The position numbers and the translations under genes were made by a program. The notes beneath the pieces are model-generated. The model saw only the letters and a program-made list of their open reading frames with translations. It was not told the DNA's origin and did no database searches. A DNA stretch of 34,263 bases from Rhodoferax sp. (lineage in GTDB: Bacteria > Pseudomonadota > Gammaproteobacteria > Burkholderiales > Burkholderiaceae_C): assembly GCA_020048795.1 (NCBI GenBank), contig JAIFMA010000155.1, forward strand, positions 1 through 34,263. The letters run 5' to 3'. Below are positions 1 through 8,836 of the stretch, one piece after another; within the stretch, counting starts at the first letter, position 1, and the number at the start of each line of letters is the position of its first letter.

Positions 1-297
1 CGTACCGATCTGGCCGAGCAGGTCAAGATGCAAATCGAGCGGCCCGCCAGCGACAGCAAGTTTTCAGACTGCATTCACCTGCCCAACCTGGGCGACAACC
101 CGGACGACCAGGCAGTGCTGCAATATGCCATGGGGCGCGAGCACGTTGCCATGACGCATTACACCGAGCTGGCAAAAACCGCGCCCACAGGTGCCATTCA
201 GGCGTTGTTTCAGTTTCTGGCCAGTGAAGAAACCACGCACAAACTGGAGCTGGAAAAGCTCTATTACGAAATCATTCACCGGGGTGGCGGCGTGTAG
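1..297 (+). CDS. Ferritin-like / rubrerythrin-type protein, C-terminal part
   Basis: The reading frame is open from the first base of the window, so the gene starts upstream and only about the last 98 residues are present. The visible part is helical and carries ferritin-like features: a REH segment followed by a long helix, and an EETTH motif near the end, where Glu and His of the ExxH type would bind a di-iron centre. This resembles the second half of a rubrerythrin or bacterioferritin-like four-helix bundle. The first half, and therefore the full set of metal ligands, is not visible. Members of the superfamily handle iron or peroxide, but the exact role here cannot be assigned. It converges on the unknown gene on the opposite strand with a 21-base gap. 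Confidence 0.7.
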   Translation, partial: RTDLAEQVKMQIERPASDSKFSDCIHLPNLGDNPDDQAVLQYAMGREHVAMTHYTELAKTAPTGAIQALFQFLASEETTHKLELEKLYYEIIHRGGGV

Positions 298-318
298 CGG
301 TCCGCCACGACACGGCTG

Positions 319-714
319 TCAGTGTCTGGTGTGACGTGAGGGTTGTGACGGGCGCACCGATATTGTTTTACCGTGCGGCAAGCTGGCCAGGCGGGTGTAC
401 ATGTCAAGGCAATAGCCATCAATTTCCAGGCACTTGTTGATTTCGTCCACCGGCAACGGGCCTGACACCACCACGATGTCATTGGCGCGCTCCAAAGCGC
501 CACTGGCTCGCAGGCGTCGGCGCGTGTTGTTGGCCCAGGAGTGGATGCGCAGCGGGCTACCATGCTCACGCAGGGCACCGGTGCTGGCATCAAAGGCAAT
601 CGCCACAGTATCTGTTTTCAGACGCAGACGGTGCTCACCCGTCACCCGGCTGGTGGGTGTACTCAGGTCATACAGGTGGTAGTTACCTTCTTTGAGGGTG
701 TATTGCAGTGTCAT
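319..714 (-). CDS. Conserved-looking hypothetical protein, 131 aa
   Basis: I do not recognise this protein. The start is well supported: a strong GGAGG ribosome binding site lies a few bases upstream of the ATG at 714, which argues for a real gene rather than a chance frame. No signal peptide, membrane segment or known motif is evident. The N-terminal half looks beta-rich and polar, and the C-terminal tail is basic with several His and Arg. It is transcribed divergently from the LysR-type gene at 923 across about 208 bases, and convergently with the ferritin-like gene. No function is proposed. Confidence 0.6.
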   Translation of the reverse strand: MTLQYTLKEGNYHLYDLSTPTSRVTGEHRLRLKTDTVAIAFDASTGALREHGSPLRIHSWANNTRRRLRASGALERANDIVVVSGPLPVDEINKCLEIDGYCLDMYTRLASLPHGKTISVRPSQPSRHTRH

Positions 715-922
715 GAAGCCTCCGGACGTTGGACAGATTTTGCAGGACGCGCCGGTGCACTAAAGCTCAAAAAGCGGCCAGGAAGTTAGTTTCAGCCGAT
801 TTCGCGGGAAAACCCGTATAAATAAACAAGCCACCTGTGCCGGGGCGTGGCAATCTGACCACCCTTTTGCGGGATGGCATTAAACTGATTGCTGCTTCAT
901 TAGCCATTCTGATTCACCTGAC

Positions 923-1861
923 ATGAGTACTTTTGATCCGGACGCTCTGGAATGCCTGGCCGCGATTGTGGAAGAGGGCGGCTTTGAGCGCGCGGCGGTG
1001 CGTTTGTCGATCACCCAGTCGGCCGTGTCGCAGCGCCTGCGATCACTTGAAATCCAGGTCGGCACGGTACTGATTGTGCGAAGCCGACCACTCAAGGCCA
1101 CCACGGCCGGATGCCTGCTGCTCAAACACGCCATGCAGACGCGTCTGCTGCGCGCCGACCTGGACCGTGACCTGAAAGAGCTTGCACCTGGCGTTGCTGG
1201 TGCCGCCGGAGAAGACGAGCGCATCTCGATCGCCGTCAATGCCGACAGCATTGCCACCTGGGCCCTGCCCGCCCTGAGCCCGCTGGCCCGTCAGGGCTTG
1301 GGGCTGGAAATCATCACCGACGACCAGGACTTCACGTTCGAGTGGCTGCGCGAGGGGCGGGTGCTGGGTTGTGTGACCACGCTGCGCTCGGCCTTGCGCA
1401 GTTGCAAGATTGAACCTTTGGGGGCGATGCGGTATGTGGCGGTGGCCGAGCCTGCCTTTGCTGCCAAGCACTGCCCTGACGGGCTGAGTCAGCACAATTT
1501 CAGCAGTTTGCCGTTTGTCGCGTTCAACCGCAAGGACGATCTGCAAGCCGAGTTTGTGGCGCAAGCCTGCGGTCTCAAGCATGTGTCACTCAGACAGTTG
1601 TATGTGCCGAGTTCGCAGGGTCAGCTACAGGCCGTGCTGGCCGGCTGGGGAGTGAGCGTGCTACCGGAGCTCATCGTGCGCGACCGTCTGCGCAGCGGCA
1701 CACTGGTGAATCTGATACCCCGACACGACCTTCAAGTTGCCCTGTACTGGCATTGCTGGAATCTCGATTCGGCCGTGCTGGACACGCTGACCCACGCACT
1801 GCAATCAGCCGCCAGGGTGGCGTTGTTAGCCACCGAAATCAAAAGTAAAACCAAGGCGTAG
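923..1861 (+). CDS. argP: LysR-family transcriptional regulator, ArgP/IciA type
   Basis: A 312-residue LysR-type regulator. The N-terminal winged helix-turn-helix covers roughly residues 5-65, with a recognition region reading ITQSAVSQRLRSLE. The rest is a periplasmic-binding-protein-like effector domain. The N-terminus (LECLAAIVEEGGFERAA) and overall length fit the ArgP/LysG subgroup, which in other bacteria senses lysine and arginine and activates an exporter gene (argO/lysE). No exporter is adjacent: the divergent neighbour is an unknown 131-residue protein, and the LysE-type gene of this window lies about 25 kb away. The target is therefore unproven. Family assignment is firm; the ArgP subgroup is likely. 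Confidence 0.85.
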   Translation: MSTFDPDALECLAAIVEEGGFERAAVRLSITQSAVSQRLRSLEIQVGTVLIVRSRPLKATTAGCLLLKHAMQTRLLRADLDRDLKELAPGVAGAAGEDERISIAVNADSIATWALPALSPLARQGLGLEIITDDQDFTFEWLREGRVLGCVTTLRSALRSCKIEPLGAMRYVAVAEPAFAAKHCPDGLSQHNFSSLPFVAFNRKDDLQAEFVAQACGLKHVSLRQLYVPSSQGQLQAVLAGWGVSVLPELIVRDRLRSGTLVNLIPRHDLQVALYWHCWNLDSAVLDTLTHALQSAARVALLATEIKSKTKA

Positions 1862-1899
1862 CCACTTTCCGGGTCGGTGATTTGCGGAAAAATACCACC

Positions 1900-1957
1900 A
1901 AAAAGCCCTTCAGCCCTTTTGTAGCTTGCGCTGAAAGCTATCAGTACAGTAGCTAGC
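1900..1957. repeat. AGCTAT-type dispersed repeat, copy A
   Basis: This intergenic element between argP and the universal stress gene aligns well with the copy at 5682-5742. Both run AAAAAG, CTTCCAGCCCTT or a close variant, a TGCGC block, then AGCTA, a spacer of about 8 bases and TAGCT. The AGCTA/TAGCT arms (1936-1940 and 1950-1954) could form a small hairpin. It contains GCTTGCGCT at 1924-1932, shared with the copy at 30452-30460. Confidence 0.6.
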
Positions 1958-1965
1958 CAGACAAC

Positions 1966-2385
1966 TCAGCGCACGATCAACACCGGGATTTTGCAGGCTG
2001 CCAGCACCTCGGTGGCGACCGAGCCGACCACCAGGTTGATCAGCGCACCGTGGCCATGTGAGCCCATGACGATCAGGTCAAACTTGCCTTCAGTGGCAAT
2101 CTTGCTGATCAATTCGCCGGGCTTTCCGATTTTCCAGATGTTTTCTGCGGTGATGCCATGACGCGCCAGGAACTTGGTCACCGGTGCCATCACGCGCATG
2201 GCCTCGTCTTCGTAATATTTACGAACCAGTTCCTTGCCTAACGCTGAGCGCGCCTGCGTCGGCAGTACCAACTGGGCGGTCAACACGGTGTACTGGTTTT
2301 TTGCCGAGTACATGTCGTGCGCAGCCAGGTAAGCCAGCATTTTCTTGGTGTAAGAACTGCCATCAACGGCCAGAAGAACATTCAT
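1966..2385 (-). CDS. Universal stress protein, UspA family
   Basis: A 139-residue single-domain universal stress protein. It begins MNVLLAVDGS, the typical first strand with the conserved Asp. Near the C-terminus it has the ATP-binding signature G-x2-G-x9-G-S, seen as GSHGHG followed by VVGSVAT, so it is of the nucleotide-binding type. The start at 2385 is chosen because AAGGAG lies just upstream and the protein then begins at the first beta strand; a longer frame upstream adds only unrelated residues. These cytosolic dimers help cells survive starvation and other stresses, but the specific function is unknown. The threonine ammonia-lyase gene lies upstream on the same strand, 57 bases away. 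Confidence 0.9.
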   Translation of the reverse strand: MNVLLAVDGSSYTKKMLAYLAAHDMYSAKNQYTVLTAQLVLPTQARSALGKELVRKYYEDEAMRVMAPVTKFLARHGITAENIWKIGKPGELISKIATEGKFDLIVMGSHGHGALINLVVGSVATEVLAACKIPVLIVR

Positions 2386-2442
2386 GAAACAACTCCTTAA
2401 ACGGATGTCAAGTTTACCCAAGGGCCCCGCTTGTGTGTTGCT

Positions 2443-3663
2443 TCAAGTCAGGAATTTGTCGGCCGTTGCCATGTGGGTTGTCAGGCCCGCGCCCTGCAGG
2501 GCGGCGACCACCTCGTTGATGTGCTGCGGACCGCGTGTCTGGATGACCAGCTCGACCTCCACATTTTGTGCTGCCAGCGTGGTAAAGGCGCGCTGGTGGT
2601 GCACCTCGTTGATGTTGGCACCCGCCTGCGCCACTGTGGCGGTGATGACGGCCAGCGTACCTGGCACATCACGGGCACTGACCCGCAAGCGGGCGAGGCG
2701 GCCAGCGCGCACCATGCCGCGTTCGATGATGGCGGCCAGCAGCAGCGGGTCGATATTGCCGCCACACAGCACCAGGCCAACACGCTTGCCTTGGAAGCGT
2801 TCGGGGTACTTCAGCAGGGCTGCCAGCCCGGTGGCTCCAGCGCCTTCAACCAGGGTTTTTTCCACCTCCAGCAGCAGCACGATGGCTTGTTCAATGTCGC
2901 CCTCATCGACCAGCACCAGATCGTTGACCTGCTGACGAATGATGTCTTGTGGCAGCTTGCCGGGCGTGCCCACAGCAATCCCCTCAGCAATGCTGCTGCT
3001 TCCCAGCGGATGTTGGGTGCCCTTGATGGCGTTGAACATGGCCGGGAATCGCACGCTTTGCACACCAATGATTTCAATACCGGGTTGCATGGCCCGCGCG
3101 GCAGTGGCCATTCCTGCAATCAGTCCGCCGCCGCCCACCGCAATCACCAGCGTGTCAAGATCGGGCACGTCGGCCAACATTTCCAGCGCCACCGTGCCTT
3201 GTCCGGCCACGATGTCGGGGTCGTCATAAGGGTGAACAAACACCAGCCCCTGCTGGCTGGCCAACTGCAAGGCGTGGTTGCGCGCCTCGTCGAGCGTGTT
3301 GCCGTACAACACCACCTCGGCACCAAAACCGCGGGTGCGCTCAATCTTCACACCCGGCGTGAACACCGGCATGACGATCACGGCGCGCACCGCCAGCCGC
3401 TGGGCATGGTAGGCCACCCCTTGGGCGTGGTTGCCCGCGCTCATGGCGACAACCCCCCGGGCCCGCTCTGGTGCGCTCAAAAGGGCCAGCTTGTTGCAGG
3501 CACCACGCTCCTTGAACGACGCGGTGAACTGCAGGTTTTCAAACTTCAGGTAAACCTGCGCCCCGGTGATGTCCGACAGCGTGCGTGAAGCCACACAGGG
3601 TGTGTGCAGCAGGTGGCCTTGCAGACGCTCAGCAGCGGCTTGAATATCGGTGAGTTGGAGCAT
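2443..3663 (-). CDS. ilvA: Threonine ammonia-lyase (threonine dehydratase) with ACT domain
   Basis: A 406-residue PLP enzyme that deaminates L-threonine to 2-oxobutanoate and ammonia. The PLP lysine sits in the SFKERGA motif at about residue 51, and the phosphate-binding glycine loop reads GGGGLIAGM. The catalytic domain covers about residues 1-320, followed by one C-terminal ACT domain (from about 330). A single ACT domain and this length match the short TdcB-like/IlvA form found in many proteobacteria, rather than the two-ACT E. coli IlvA. Substrate may include serine. It is followed by a DMT exporter and an aldo/keto reductase on the same strand, but gaps and function do not prove an operon. 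Confidence 0.9.
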   Translation of the reverse strand: MLQLTDIQAAAERLQGHLLHTPCVASRTLSDITGAQVYLKFENLQFTASFKERGACNKLALLSAPERARGVVAMSAGNHAQGVAYHAQRLAVRAVIVMPVFTPGVKIERTRGFGAEVVLYGNTLDEARNHALQLASQQGLVFVHPYDDPDIVAGQGTVALEMLADVPDLDTLVIAVGGGGLIAGMATAARAMQPGIEIIGVQSVRFPAMFNAIKGTQHPLGSSSIAEGIAVGTPGKLPQDIIRQQVNDLVLVDEGDIEQAIVLLLEVEKTLVEGAGATGLAALLKYPERFQGKRVGLVLCGGNIDPLLLAAIIERGMVRAGRLARLRVSARDVPGTLAVITATVAQAGANINEVHHQRAFTTLAAQNVEVELVIQTRGPQHINEVVAALQGAGLTTHMATADKFLT

Positions 3664-3674
3664 GATGTCAGTTC

Positions 3675-4598
3675 CTAGGACGAACGGGTACCAATCAGGG
3701 CGGCCGCCACAATCATCACCGCCGCCACCGCAATGTTCCAGCCAAAAGGCCGACCCGTCACCAGCACCAGCAGGGCGGTTGACAGCAAGGGTGTCAGGTA
3801 ACTCAAGATACCAATGTGGCGCGCGTCACCGGTTTTGAGCGCCTTGTCCCACAGAAAAAACGCCGCACCCATGGGCCCCAGGCCAATGATGCCTATTAAC
3901 GTCCAGTCGTGCAGATTCAGGGCCACGGCAGGCTCCATCAACCGGTGGCACAGCAGCGACAGCAAGCCTGACACCAGCGCAAAGCTGCCAATGGCCGCGG
4001 TTGGAAAAGCCGCCACCCGCTGTGTCAGCAAGGAGTAACTGGCCCAGATGAACGCCGCCCCCAGCGCCGGCAGGTAACCCCAGGCCAAGACCACGCCGGC
4101 CGTTCCGGTAGCGGGCAACCCGGCCGAAGCCCCCAAAATGACCACCGCCGCCCCCGCAAAGCCCAGCAGCGCCGCCACCAGATGCACCCCGCGCAGCCGG
4201 ATGCCCGGCAAAATGACCGGGGCCAGCACCACCATCAGCAGCGGCCACAGGTAGTTCACCAGGTTAGCCTGCACCGGCGGTGCGTGACGCAGCGCCAGAA
4301 ACAACAAAAAATGGTAGCTGAACAGCCCATACACGCCCAATGCCAGGGTTGACCAGGGCACCCGCCAGCGTGCCAGATTGAATCCTGACAGTGGCAGCGC
4401 AATCAGACTACCAATCAGCAGCGACAGGCCGGTGAGCAAAAATGGGGGAATATGGCCCAGCGCCACACCCAGCGTAGCCAGAGAGCTCCACAGGCCAATG
4501 GCCCCCAAGGCCAGCAAGGTGGGCGTGCGACCGGCTAGCACCACAGACGTGCCCGTCATGGTGTCCGGTGAGGGTTGGTCGAGCCATTCATTAGGCAT
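3675..4598 (-). CDS. EamA/DMT-family transporter (YddG-like exporter)
   Basis: A hydrophobic inner-membrane protein of about 300 residues with around ten transmembrane segments, built as two EamA repeats. The first segment (LLALGAIGLWSSLATLGVALG) resembles YddG, an exporter of aromatic amino acids, but the substrate here is unproven. The start is uncertain. The frame extends to a GTG at 4658, which would overlap the upstream reductase gene by 41 bases. The ATG at 4598 avoids that overlap, and the ATG at 4559 matches the usual family N-terminus best. None has a strong ribosome binding site. The neighbouring gene order suggests co-transcription with the aldo/keto reductase. Confidence 0.85.
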   Translation of the reverse strand: MPNEWLDQPSPDTMTGTSVVLAGRTPTLLALGAIGLWSSLATLGVALGHIPPFLLTGLSLLIGSLIALPLSGFNLARWRVPWSTLALGVYGLFSYHFLLFLALRHAPPVQANLVNYLWPLLMVVLAPVILPGIRLRGVHLVAALLGFAGAAVVILGASAGLPATGTAGVVLAWGYLPALGAAFIWASYSLLTQRVAAFPTAAIGSFALVSGLLSLLCHRLMEPAVALNLHDWTLIGIIGLGPMGAAFFLWDKALKTGDARHIGILSYLTPLLSTALLVLVTGRPFGWNIAVAAVMIVAAALIGTRSS

Positions 4599-4617
4599 GC
4601 CGTGGCGTACCAGGTCT

Positions 4618-5661
4618 TTAGCTTCTGACGCTGCTGGAGCGTTGCCACAGGTTGACACCGCCCTCTACCGCAAACTGGTCAATGGCAGCCAATTCATCGC
4701 TTGAAAAATGCAGGTTTTGCAGGGTGCCCACCAATTCGGTGATTTGGGCCGGGCGGCTGGCCCCAATCAGCGCCGAGGTGACGCGGGCATCGCGCAACAC
4801 CCAGGCAGTGGCCATTTGCGCCAGGCTTTGGCCGCGTGCCAGCGCCATGTCGTTCAAGGCTCGCACGTGTTTGAGGTTGCTGTCACTCAGGTGCTCGGGC
4901 TTCAATGAACCCCCGCCCGGCCGATTGATGCGGGCATCTGCCGGTGTGCCGTTGAGGTACTTGTCGGTCAGCAGGCCCTGCGCCAGCGGACTGAAGGCAA
5001 TGCAGCCCATACCGAGCTCGCCCAGCGCATCCAGCAGGTCTTCTTCGATCCAGCGATTGAGCAGGTTGTAGGACGGCTGATGAATCAGTGCCTGGATGCC
5101 CATGCTCTTCAAAATCGCGGCGGCTTCGCGCGTTTTGACGGCCGAGTAGCTGCTGACACCCACATAAAGCGCCTTGCCCTGCTGCACCGCGCTGGCCAGC
5201 GCACCCATGGTTTCTTCCAGCGGGGTGTCGGGGTCGAAACGGTGCGAGTAAAAGATATCGACATAGTCCAGCCCCATGCGCTGCAAGCTCTGGTCAAGGC
5301 TGGCCAGCACATATTTGCGCGAGCCGCCACCCTGGCCATAAGGTCCGGGCCACATGTCGTAGCCGGCTTTGCTGGAGATGATGAGCTCGTCACGGTAGGG
5401 TTTGAAGTCGCGGCGCAGGTGCGCGCCAAAGTTGGTTTCCGCGCCGCCATAAGGCGGGCCGTAGTTGTTGGCCAGATCAAAATGGGTAATGCCGGCATCA
5501 AACGCAGTGCATAACATGTCGCGTTGCATCTGCAGTGGTGTGGCATCGCCAAAGTTGTGCCACAGGCCCAGGGTGATGGCGGGAAGTTTTAGGCCGCTTT
5601 GACCGCTGCGGCGCCAGGTCATGCTGCTGTCGTAACGTTTGGGGTTGGCTTGGTAGGTCAT
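4618..5661 (-). CDS. gpr: Aldo/keto reductase, YghZ / L-glyceraldehyde-3-phosphate reductase type
   Basis: A 347-residue NADPH-dependent aldo/keto reductase. The catalytic tetrad is visible: Asp62 and Tyr67 in FDLANNYG, Lys98 in SSKAGY and His140 in YSHRFD. Long stretches match E. coli YghZ (for example LGLWHNFG, YDMWPGPYG, LASLDQSL and IHQPSYNLLNRW), which reduces L-glyceraldehyde 3-phosphate and methylglyoxal. The C-terminus has the cofactor-binding LIGASRPAQ segment. The protein is cytosolic and probably works in aldehyde detoxification. It is divergent from glpC, with 276 bases between them that include a dispersed repeat. Confidence 0.88.
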   Translation of the reverse strand: MTYQANPKRYDSSMTWRRSGQSGLKLPAITLGLWHNFGDATPLQMQRDMLCTAFDAGITHFDLANNYGPPYGGAETNFGAHLRRDFKPYRDELIISSKAGYDMWPGPYGQGGGSRKYVLASLDQSLQRMGLDYVDIFYSHRFDPDTPLEETMGALASAVQQGKALYVGVSSYSAVKTREAAAILKSMGIQALIHQPSYNLLNRWIEEDLLDALGELGMGCIAFSPLAQGLLTDKYLNGTPADARINRPGGGSLKPEHLSDSNLKHVRALNDMALARGQSLAQMATAWVLRDARVTSALIGASRPAQITELVGTLQNLHFSSDELAAIDQFAVEGGVNLWQRSSSVRS

Positions 5662-5681
5662 GGTGTCGGTCGGTATGGGAT

Positions 5682-5742
5682 AAAAAGTGCTTCCAGCCCT
5701 TACAGGTCATGCGCAACGAGCTATCAAATAAATAGCTATCAC
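5682..5742. repeat. AGCTAT-type dispersed repeat, copy B
   Basis: This element lies in the divergent intergenic region between the aldo/keto reductase and glpC. It has a perfect 6-base inverted repeat, AGCTAT at 5719-5724 and ATAGCT at 5732-5737, with a 7-base loop, and an upstream half that aligns with copy A. No other gene was found in 5662-5937. Confidence 0.6.
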
Positions 5743-5937
5743 GGTACCGCTGCTGCAGGCTGAAGGGGCTGATTTTCAGTGGCCCGGGCGAACGATACAC
5801 CGCGCCGACGTGAATGGTGCGGGCCGCTGGCCTGGTGGCATCAAATTTGAGGCTGACCACGACAAAGGCCGGGTCTTCAGTGCCATACTGCAAGGCGTAA
5901 AAGTTGGCTCACCGAACACATTTTGCAAGAGGCATTC

Positions 5938-7209
5938 ATGGTTCAAACGGCTATATCGACCCTCAACTTCAAGCAAGCGGCGCTGGCACTGCTACCCATT
6001 GGTGCCAACTTCGAGGCCTGCCTGAGCTGTGGACTGTGCAGCTCAGGTTGTCCGGCCTCGGGCCTAGAAAACATGGATCCGCGCAAATTCATCCGCATGG
6101 CCATGCTGGGCATGAACGAAGAGCTCTCCAACACGCCCTGGATCTGGATCTGCACGCTGTGCAAGCGCTGCGAATATGTGTGCCCGATGAATATCGATGT
6201 CTCGAAACTGGTGTTTCTGGCGCGATCAAACTGGCCACAAGACCACAAACCCAAGGGCATCGTTCGCTCTTGCGAGATGACCCGATCCACCGACACCACC
6301 AGCGCCATGGGCATGTCACCGGCCGATTTTGAGTTTGTTGTGACTGATGTGCTGGAAGAAGTGCGCGCCAAGCAACCCGAATTCAGGCACTTGCAGGCAC
6401 CGATTGACAAACACGGCGCGCATTTTTTTGTCAACCAGAATTCACGCGAACCCATGAGTGAGCCCGACGAGATGGTGCCACTGTGGAAGATTTTCGACAT
6501 TGTGGGGGCCGACTGGACCTATGCCAGCAAGGGCTGGGCGGCAGAAAATTTTTGCATGTTCAGCGGCAACCAAGAGGCCTGGAAACAGGTGATCGAAAAA
6601 CGCGTCAACGCCGTCAATGACCTGGGTTGCGAGGTCTGGCTGAACACCGAATGCGGCCATAGCTACTACACCATGTGGCACGGCATCGAGCGTTTTGGCC
6701 TGCAGGCCAACTTCCGGCTGGAGAGCATCGTGACCTACTATGCGCAGTGGATTCGCGAAGGCTTGCTGCCAGTCGATGCGCGCTGGAACACCAAAAACAT
6801 CAAGTTCACGGTACAAGACCCCTGCATGATTGTGCGCAAGTCGTATGGCGATGCAATTGCCGACGACATGCGTTTTGTCGTCAAGACCCTGGTAGGCGCT
6901 GACAACTTCATCGACATGCAGCCCAACCGCAGTGCCAACTACTGTTGCGGTGGTGGTGGCGGTGCGTTGCAGGCCGGCATGACGGAGCACCGGCGCAATT
7001 ACGGCAAGCGCAAGTTTGACCAGATTGAGGCCACAGGAGCCGCCTATGTGCTGACACCCTGCCACAACTGCCATTCCCAGATGCACGACATCGGGCAGTT
7101 TTATGGTGGCCACTACGGCATCGTGCATCTGTGGACGCTGATTTGCCTGTCGCTGGGCATTCTGGGCAAAAACGAGCAACTCTATCTGGGTGCTGACCTG
7201 CTGGTCTGA
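5938..7209 (+). CDS. glpC: Anaerobic glycerol-3-phosphate dehydrogenase subunit C (Fe-S, CCG-domain protein)
   Basis: A 423-residue iron-sulfur protein. Two 4Fe-4S motifs of the CxxCxxCxxxCP type are at Cys28/31/34/38 and Cys72/75/78/82. The second half carries CCG-type cysteine signatures of the heterodisulfide reductase HdrB/HdrD type, including NYCCGGGGG and TPCHNCHSQ. GlpC anchors and transfers electrons from the GlpAB flavoproteins to membrane quinone. The identity as GlpC rests on the two following genes, since this Fe-S architecture also occurs in other oxidoreductases. The ATG at 5938 is chosen because AAGAGG lies 5 bases upstream; a TTG 15 bases earlier is possible. It is the first gene of a C-A-B set, unlike the A-B-C order of E. 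coli. Confidence 0.82.
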   Translation: MVQTAISTLNFKQAALALLPIGANFEACLSCGLCSSGCPASGLENMDPRKFIRMAMLGMNEELSNTPWIWICTLCKRCEYVCPMNIDVSKLVFLARSNWPQDHKPKGIVRSCEMTRSTDTTSAMGMSPADFEFVVTDVLEEVRAKQPEFRHLQAPIDKHGAHFFVNQNSREPMSEPDEMVPLWKIFDIVGADWTYASKGWAAENFCMFSGNQEAWKQVIEKRVNAVNDLGCEVWLNTECGHSYYTMWHGIERFGLQANFRLESIVTYYAQWIREGLLPVDARWNTKNIKFTVQDPCMIVRKSYGDAIADDMRFVVKTLVGADNFIDMQPNRSANYCCGGGGGALQAGMTEHRRNYGKRKFDQIEATGAAYVLTPCHNCHSQMHDIGQFYGGHYGIVHLWTLICLSLGILGKNEQLYLGADLLV

Positions 7210-7234
7210 ACCCTGCGCCAACACCGGAGCCACC

Positions 7235-8836
7235 ATGAGCGTTATTCCCATCCGCAGCGCCGCCAGCGACAGCATTCTTGAAACCGAGGTGCTGATCATC
7301 GGCGGCGGTGTCACTGGCGCAGGCATCATGCGCGATTTGGCGCTGCGCGGCATTCACAGCATCCTGATTGACAAACGCGACCTGTGTGCCGGTGCCTCGG
7401 GCGGCAACCACGGGCTGCTGCACTCAGGCGGGCGGTATGTCTCGACCGACCTCGAGGCGGCGATTGAATGCCGGCAAGAGGGTGCCTTGCTCAAACGGCT
7501 GGCGCCACAGTGCATCGAATCGGTCGGTGGCCTTTATGTCGCGGTGCAAGGCGACGACCTGGCTTTTGCCGACCAGTTTCCCACCCTGTGCCAGCGCGCC
7601 GCCATTGACTGTGAAGAACTGAGTCTGAACGAAGCACGGCGCCTGGAGCCACTGCTGTCAGACCGGATGATCAAAGTGGTTCGTGTGCCCGATGCCTCTA
7701 TTGACCCGTTTCACCTGGCGCTGCTCAACGTGGAACATGCCCGCCAAGCCCAAGGCAGTGTCTACCTGCCGCATACTGAAGTGCTGGGTTTTGAGAGGGT
7801 CGACGGTCACATCCGCTCAGCCACTTGTCGCGACCCTCTGAACCAGCGCCAGATCAGCATCCGGGCCCGCCAGTTCGTCAATGCCGGTGGTGCCTGGTCG
7901 ATGAACATTGCCCAGTTGGCTGGCTGCCAGGATGTGCACCTGTTGTACGCCAAAGGTACCCTGCTGGTCACCTCCGACCGGCTGACGCAGCATGTGGTGA
8001 ACCGTTTGCGCCCACCCGGTGATGGTGACATTCTGGTGCCCGGTGGCACGGTATCTTTACTGGGCACCACTTCGTCACGGATTGACGATCTGGAGAGCGT
8101 CGGACCCACCGTAGAGGAAGTTGACCGCAATATCCGCGAAGGCGCAGCGATGATTCCGGCGCTGGCCAACACACGCTACATTCGTGCCTTCAGCCGGGTG
8201 CGGCCGCTGTTGCAGGCTGCTGGCACTGCCTCGGACCGTGCCGCAACCCGTGGCTTTGCGCTGCTTGACCATCAGTCCCAAGGCTTGAGCAACTTTTGTA
8301 CCATCACCGGTGGCAAACTTACCACCTACCGGCTAATGGCTGAAAAAACCGCTGACCTGGTGGCTATGCGGCTGGGCAACCACCTGGCGTGCCGCACCGC
8401 CAGTGAGCCATTGCCCGACGACAGTGCGTGCAGTTGGAGCGAGGCCACCATGGCACCCAGAAAAGGGCAGCAACAGCGCGACGCCTGCGACCTGATTCTG
8501 TGCGAATGCGAAATGCTGCCACAGTCTGCCATTGCCCAAATCGCTGCTGGTGCGCCGGGTATTGACACACAACCCACTTTAGAGTCGATCGCCCTGCGTT
8601 CACGCGCAGGCAAGGGGCCCTGCCAGGGTTCGTTCTGTGGCATCCGCATTGGTTCATATTTGTACGATCAAGGCTACTATCAGGACGGCAATGGTCTGAC
8701 ACATTTACGTGACTTTTTCAACGAACGCTTCAAGGGCCAGCGCAGTATCAGTTGGGGCCAGCAGGCTGCACAGATCGAACTGGCCGAAGCGATGCATTGC
8801 GGGCTGCTGGGTCTGGACAAACTGGAGGACACTTGA
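7235..8836 (+). CDS. glpA: Anaerobic glycerol-3-phosphate dehydrogenase subunit A
   Basis: A 533-residue FAD protein (E. coli GlpA is 542) that oxidises sn-glycerol 3-phosphate to dihydroxyacetone phosphate. The FAD-binding motif GGGVTGAG lies at about residues 23-30, followed by the typical GNHGLLHSGGRY segment of the GlpA/GlpD family. Near the C-terminus a BFD-like 2Fe-2S domain is indicated by CECE and then GPCQGSFCG. The ATG at 7235 has GGAG a few bases upstream and follows glpC by 25 bases; the longer frame would overlap glpC. The stop overlaps the start of glpB by one base (TGATG), pointing to translational coupling. Confidence 0.9.
   Translation: MSVIPIRSAASDSILETEVLIIGGGVTGAGIMRDLALRGIHSILIDKRDLCAGASGGNHGLLHSGGRYVSTDLEAAIECRQEGALLKRLAPQCIESVGGLYVAVQGDDLAFADQFPTLCQRAAIDCEELSLNEARRLEPLLSDRMIKVVRVPDASIDPFHLALLNVEHARQAQGSVYLPHTEVLGFERVDGHIRSATCRDPLNQRQISIRARQFVNAGGAWSMNIAQLAGCQDVHLLYAKGTLLVTSDRLTQHVVNRLRPPGDGDILVPGGTVSLLGTTSSRIDDLESVGPTVEEVDRNIREGAAMIPALANTRYIRAFSRVRPLLQAAGTASDRAATRGFALLDHQSQGLSNFCTITGGKLTTYRLMAEKTADLVAMRLGNHLACRTASEPLPDDSACSWSEATMAPRKGQQQRDACDLILCECEMLPQSAIAQIAAGAPGIDTQPTLESIALRSRAGKGPCQGSFCGIRIGSYLYDQGYYQDGNGLTHLRDFFNERFKGQRSISWGQQAAQIELAEAMHCGLLGLDKLEDT

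Noticed and set aside
2431-3588. 385-codon plus-strand frame opposite threonine ammonia-lyase
   Set aside because: The translation is His/Gln-rich shadow sequence, while the minus strand encodes a complete PLP enzyme with all motifs.
5498-5893. 131-codon minus-strand frame upstream of the aldo/keto reductase
   Set aside because: It overlaps the start of the reductase gene, runs through dispersed repeat copy B, and reads as low-complexity His/Arg/Gln-rich sequence with no family resemblance.
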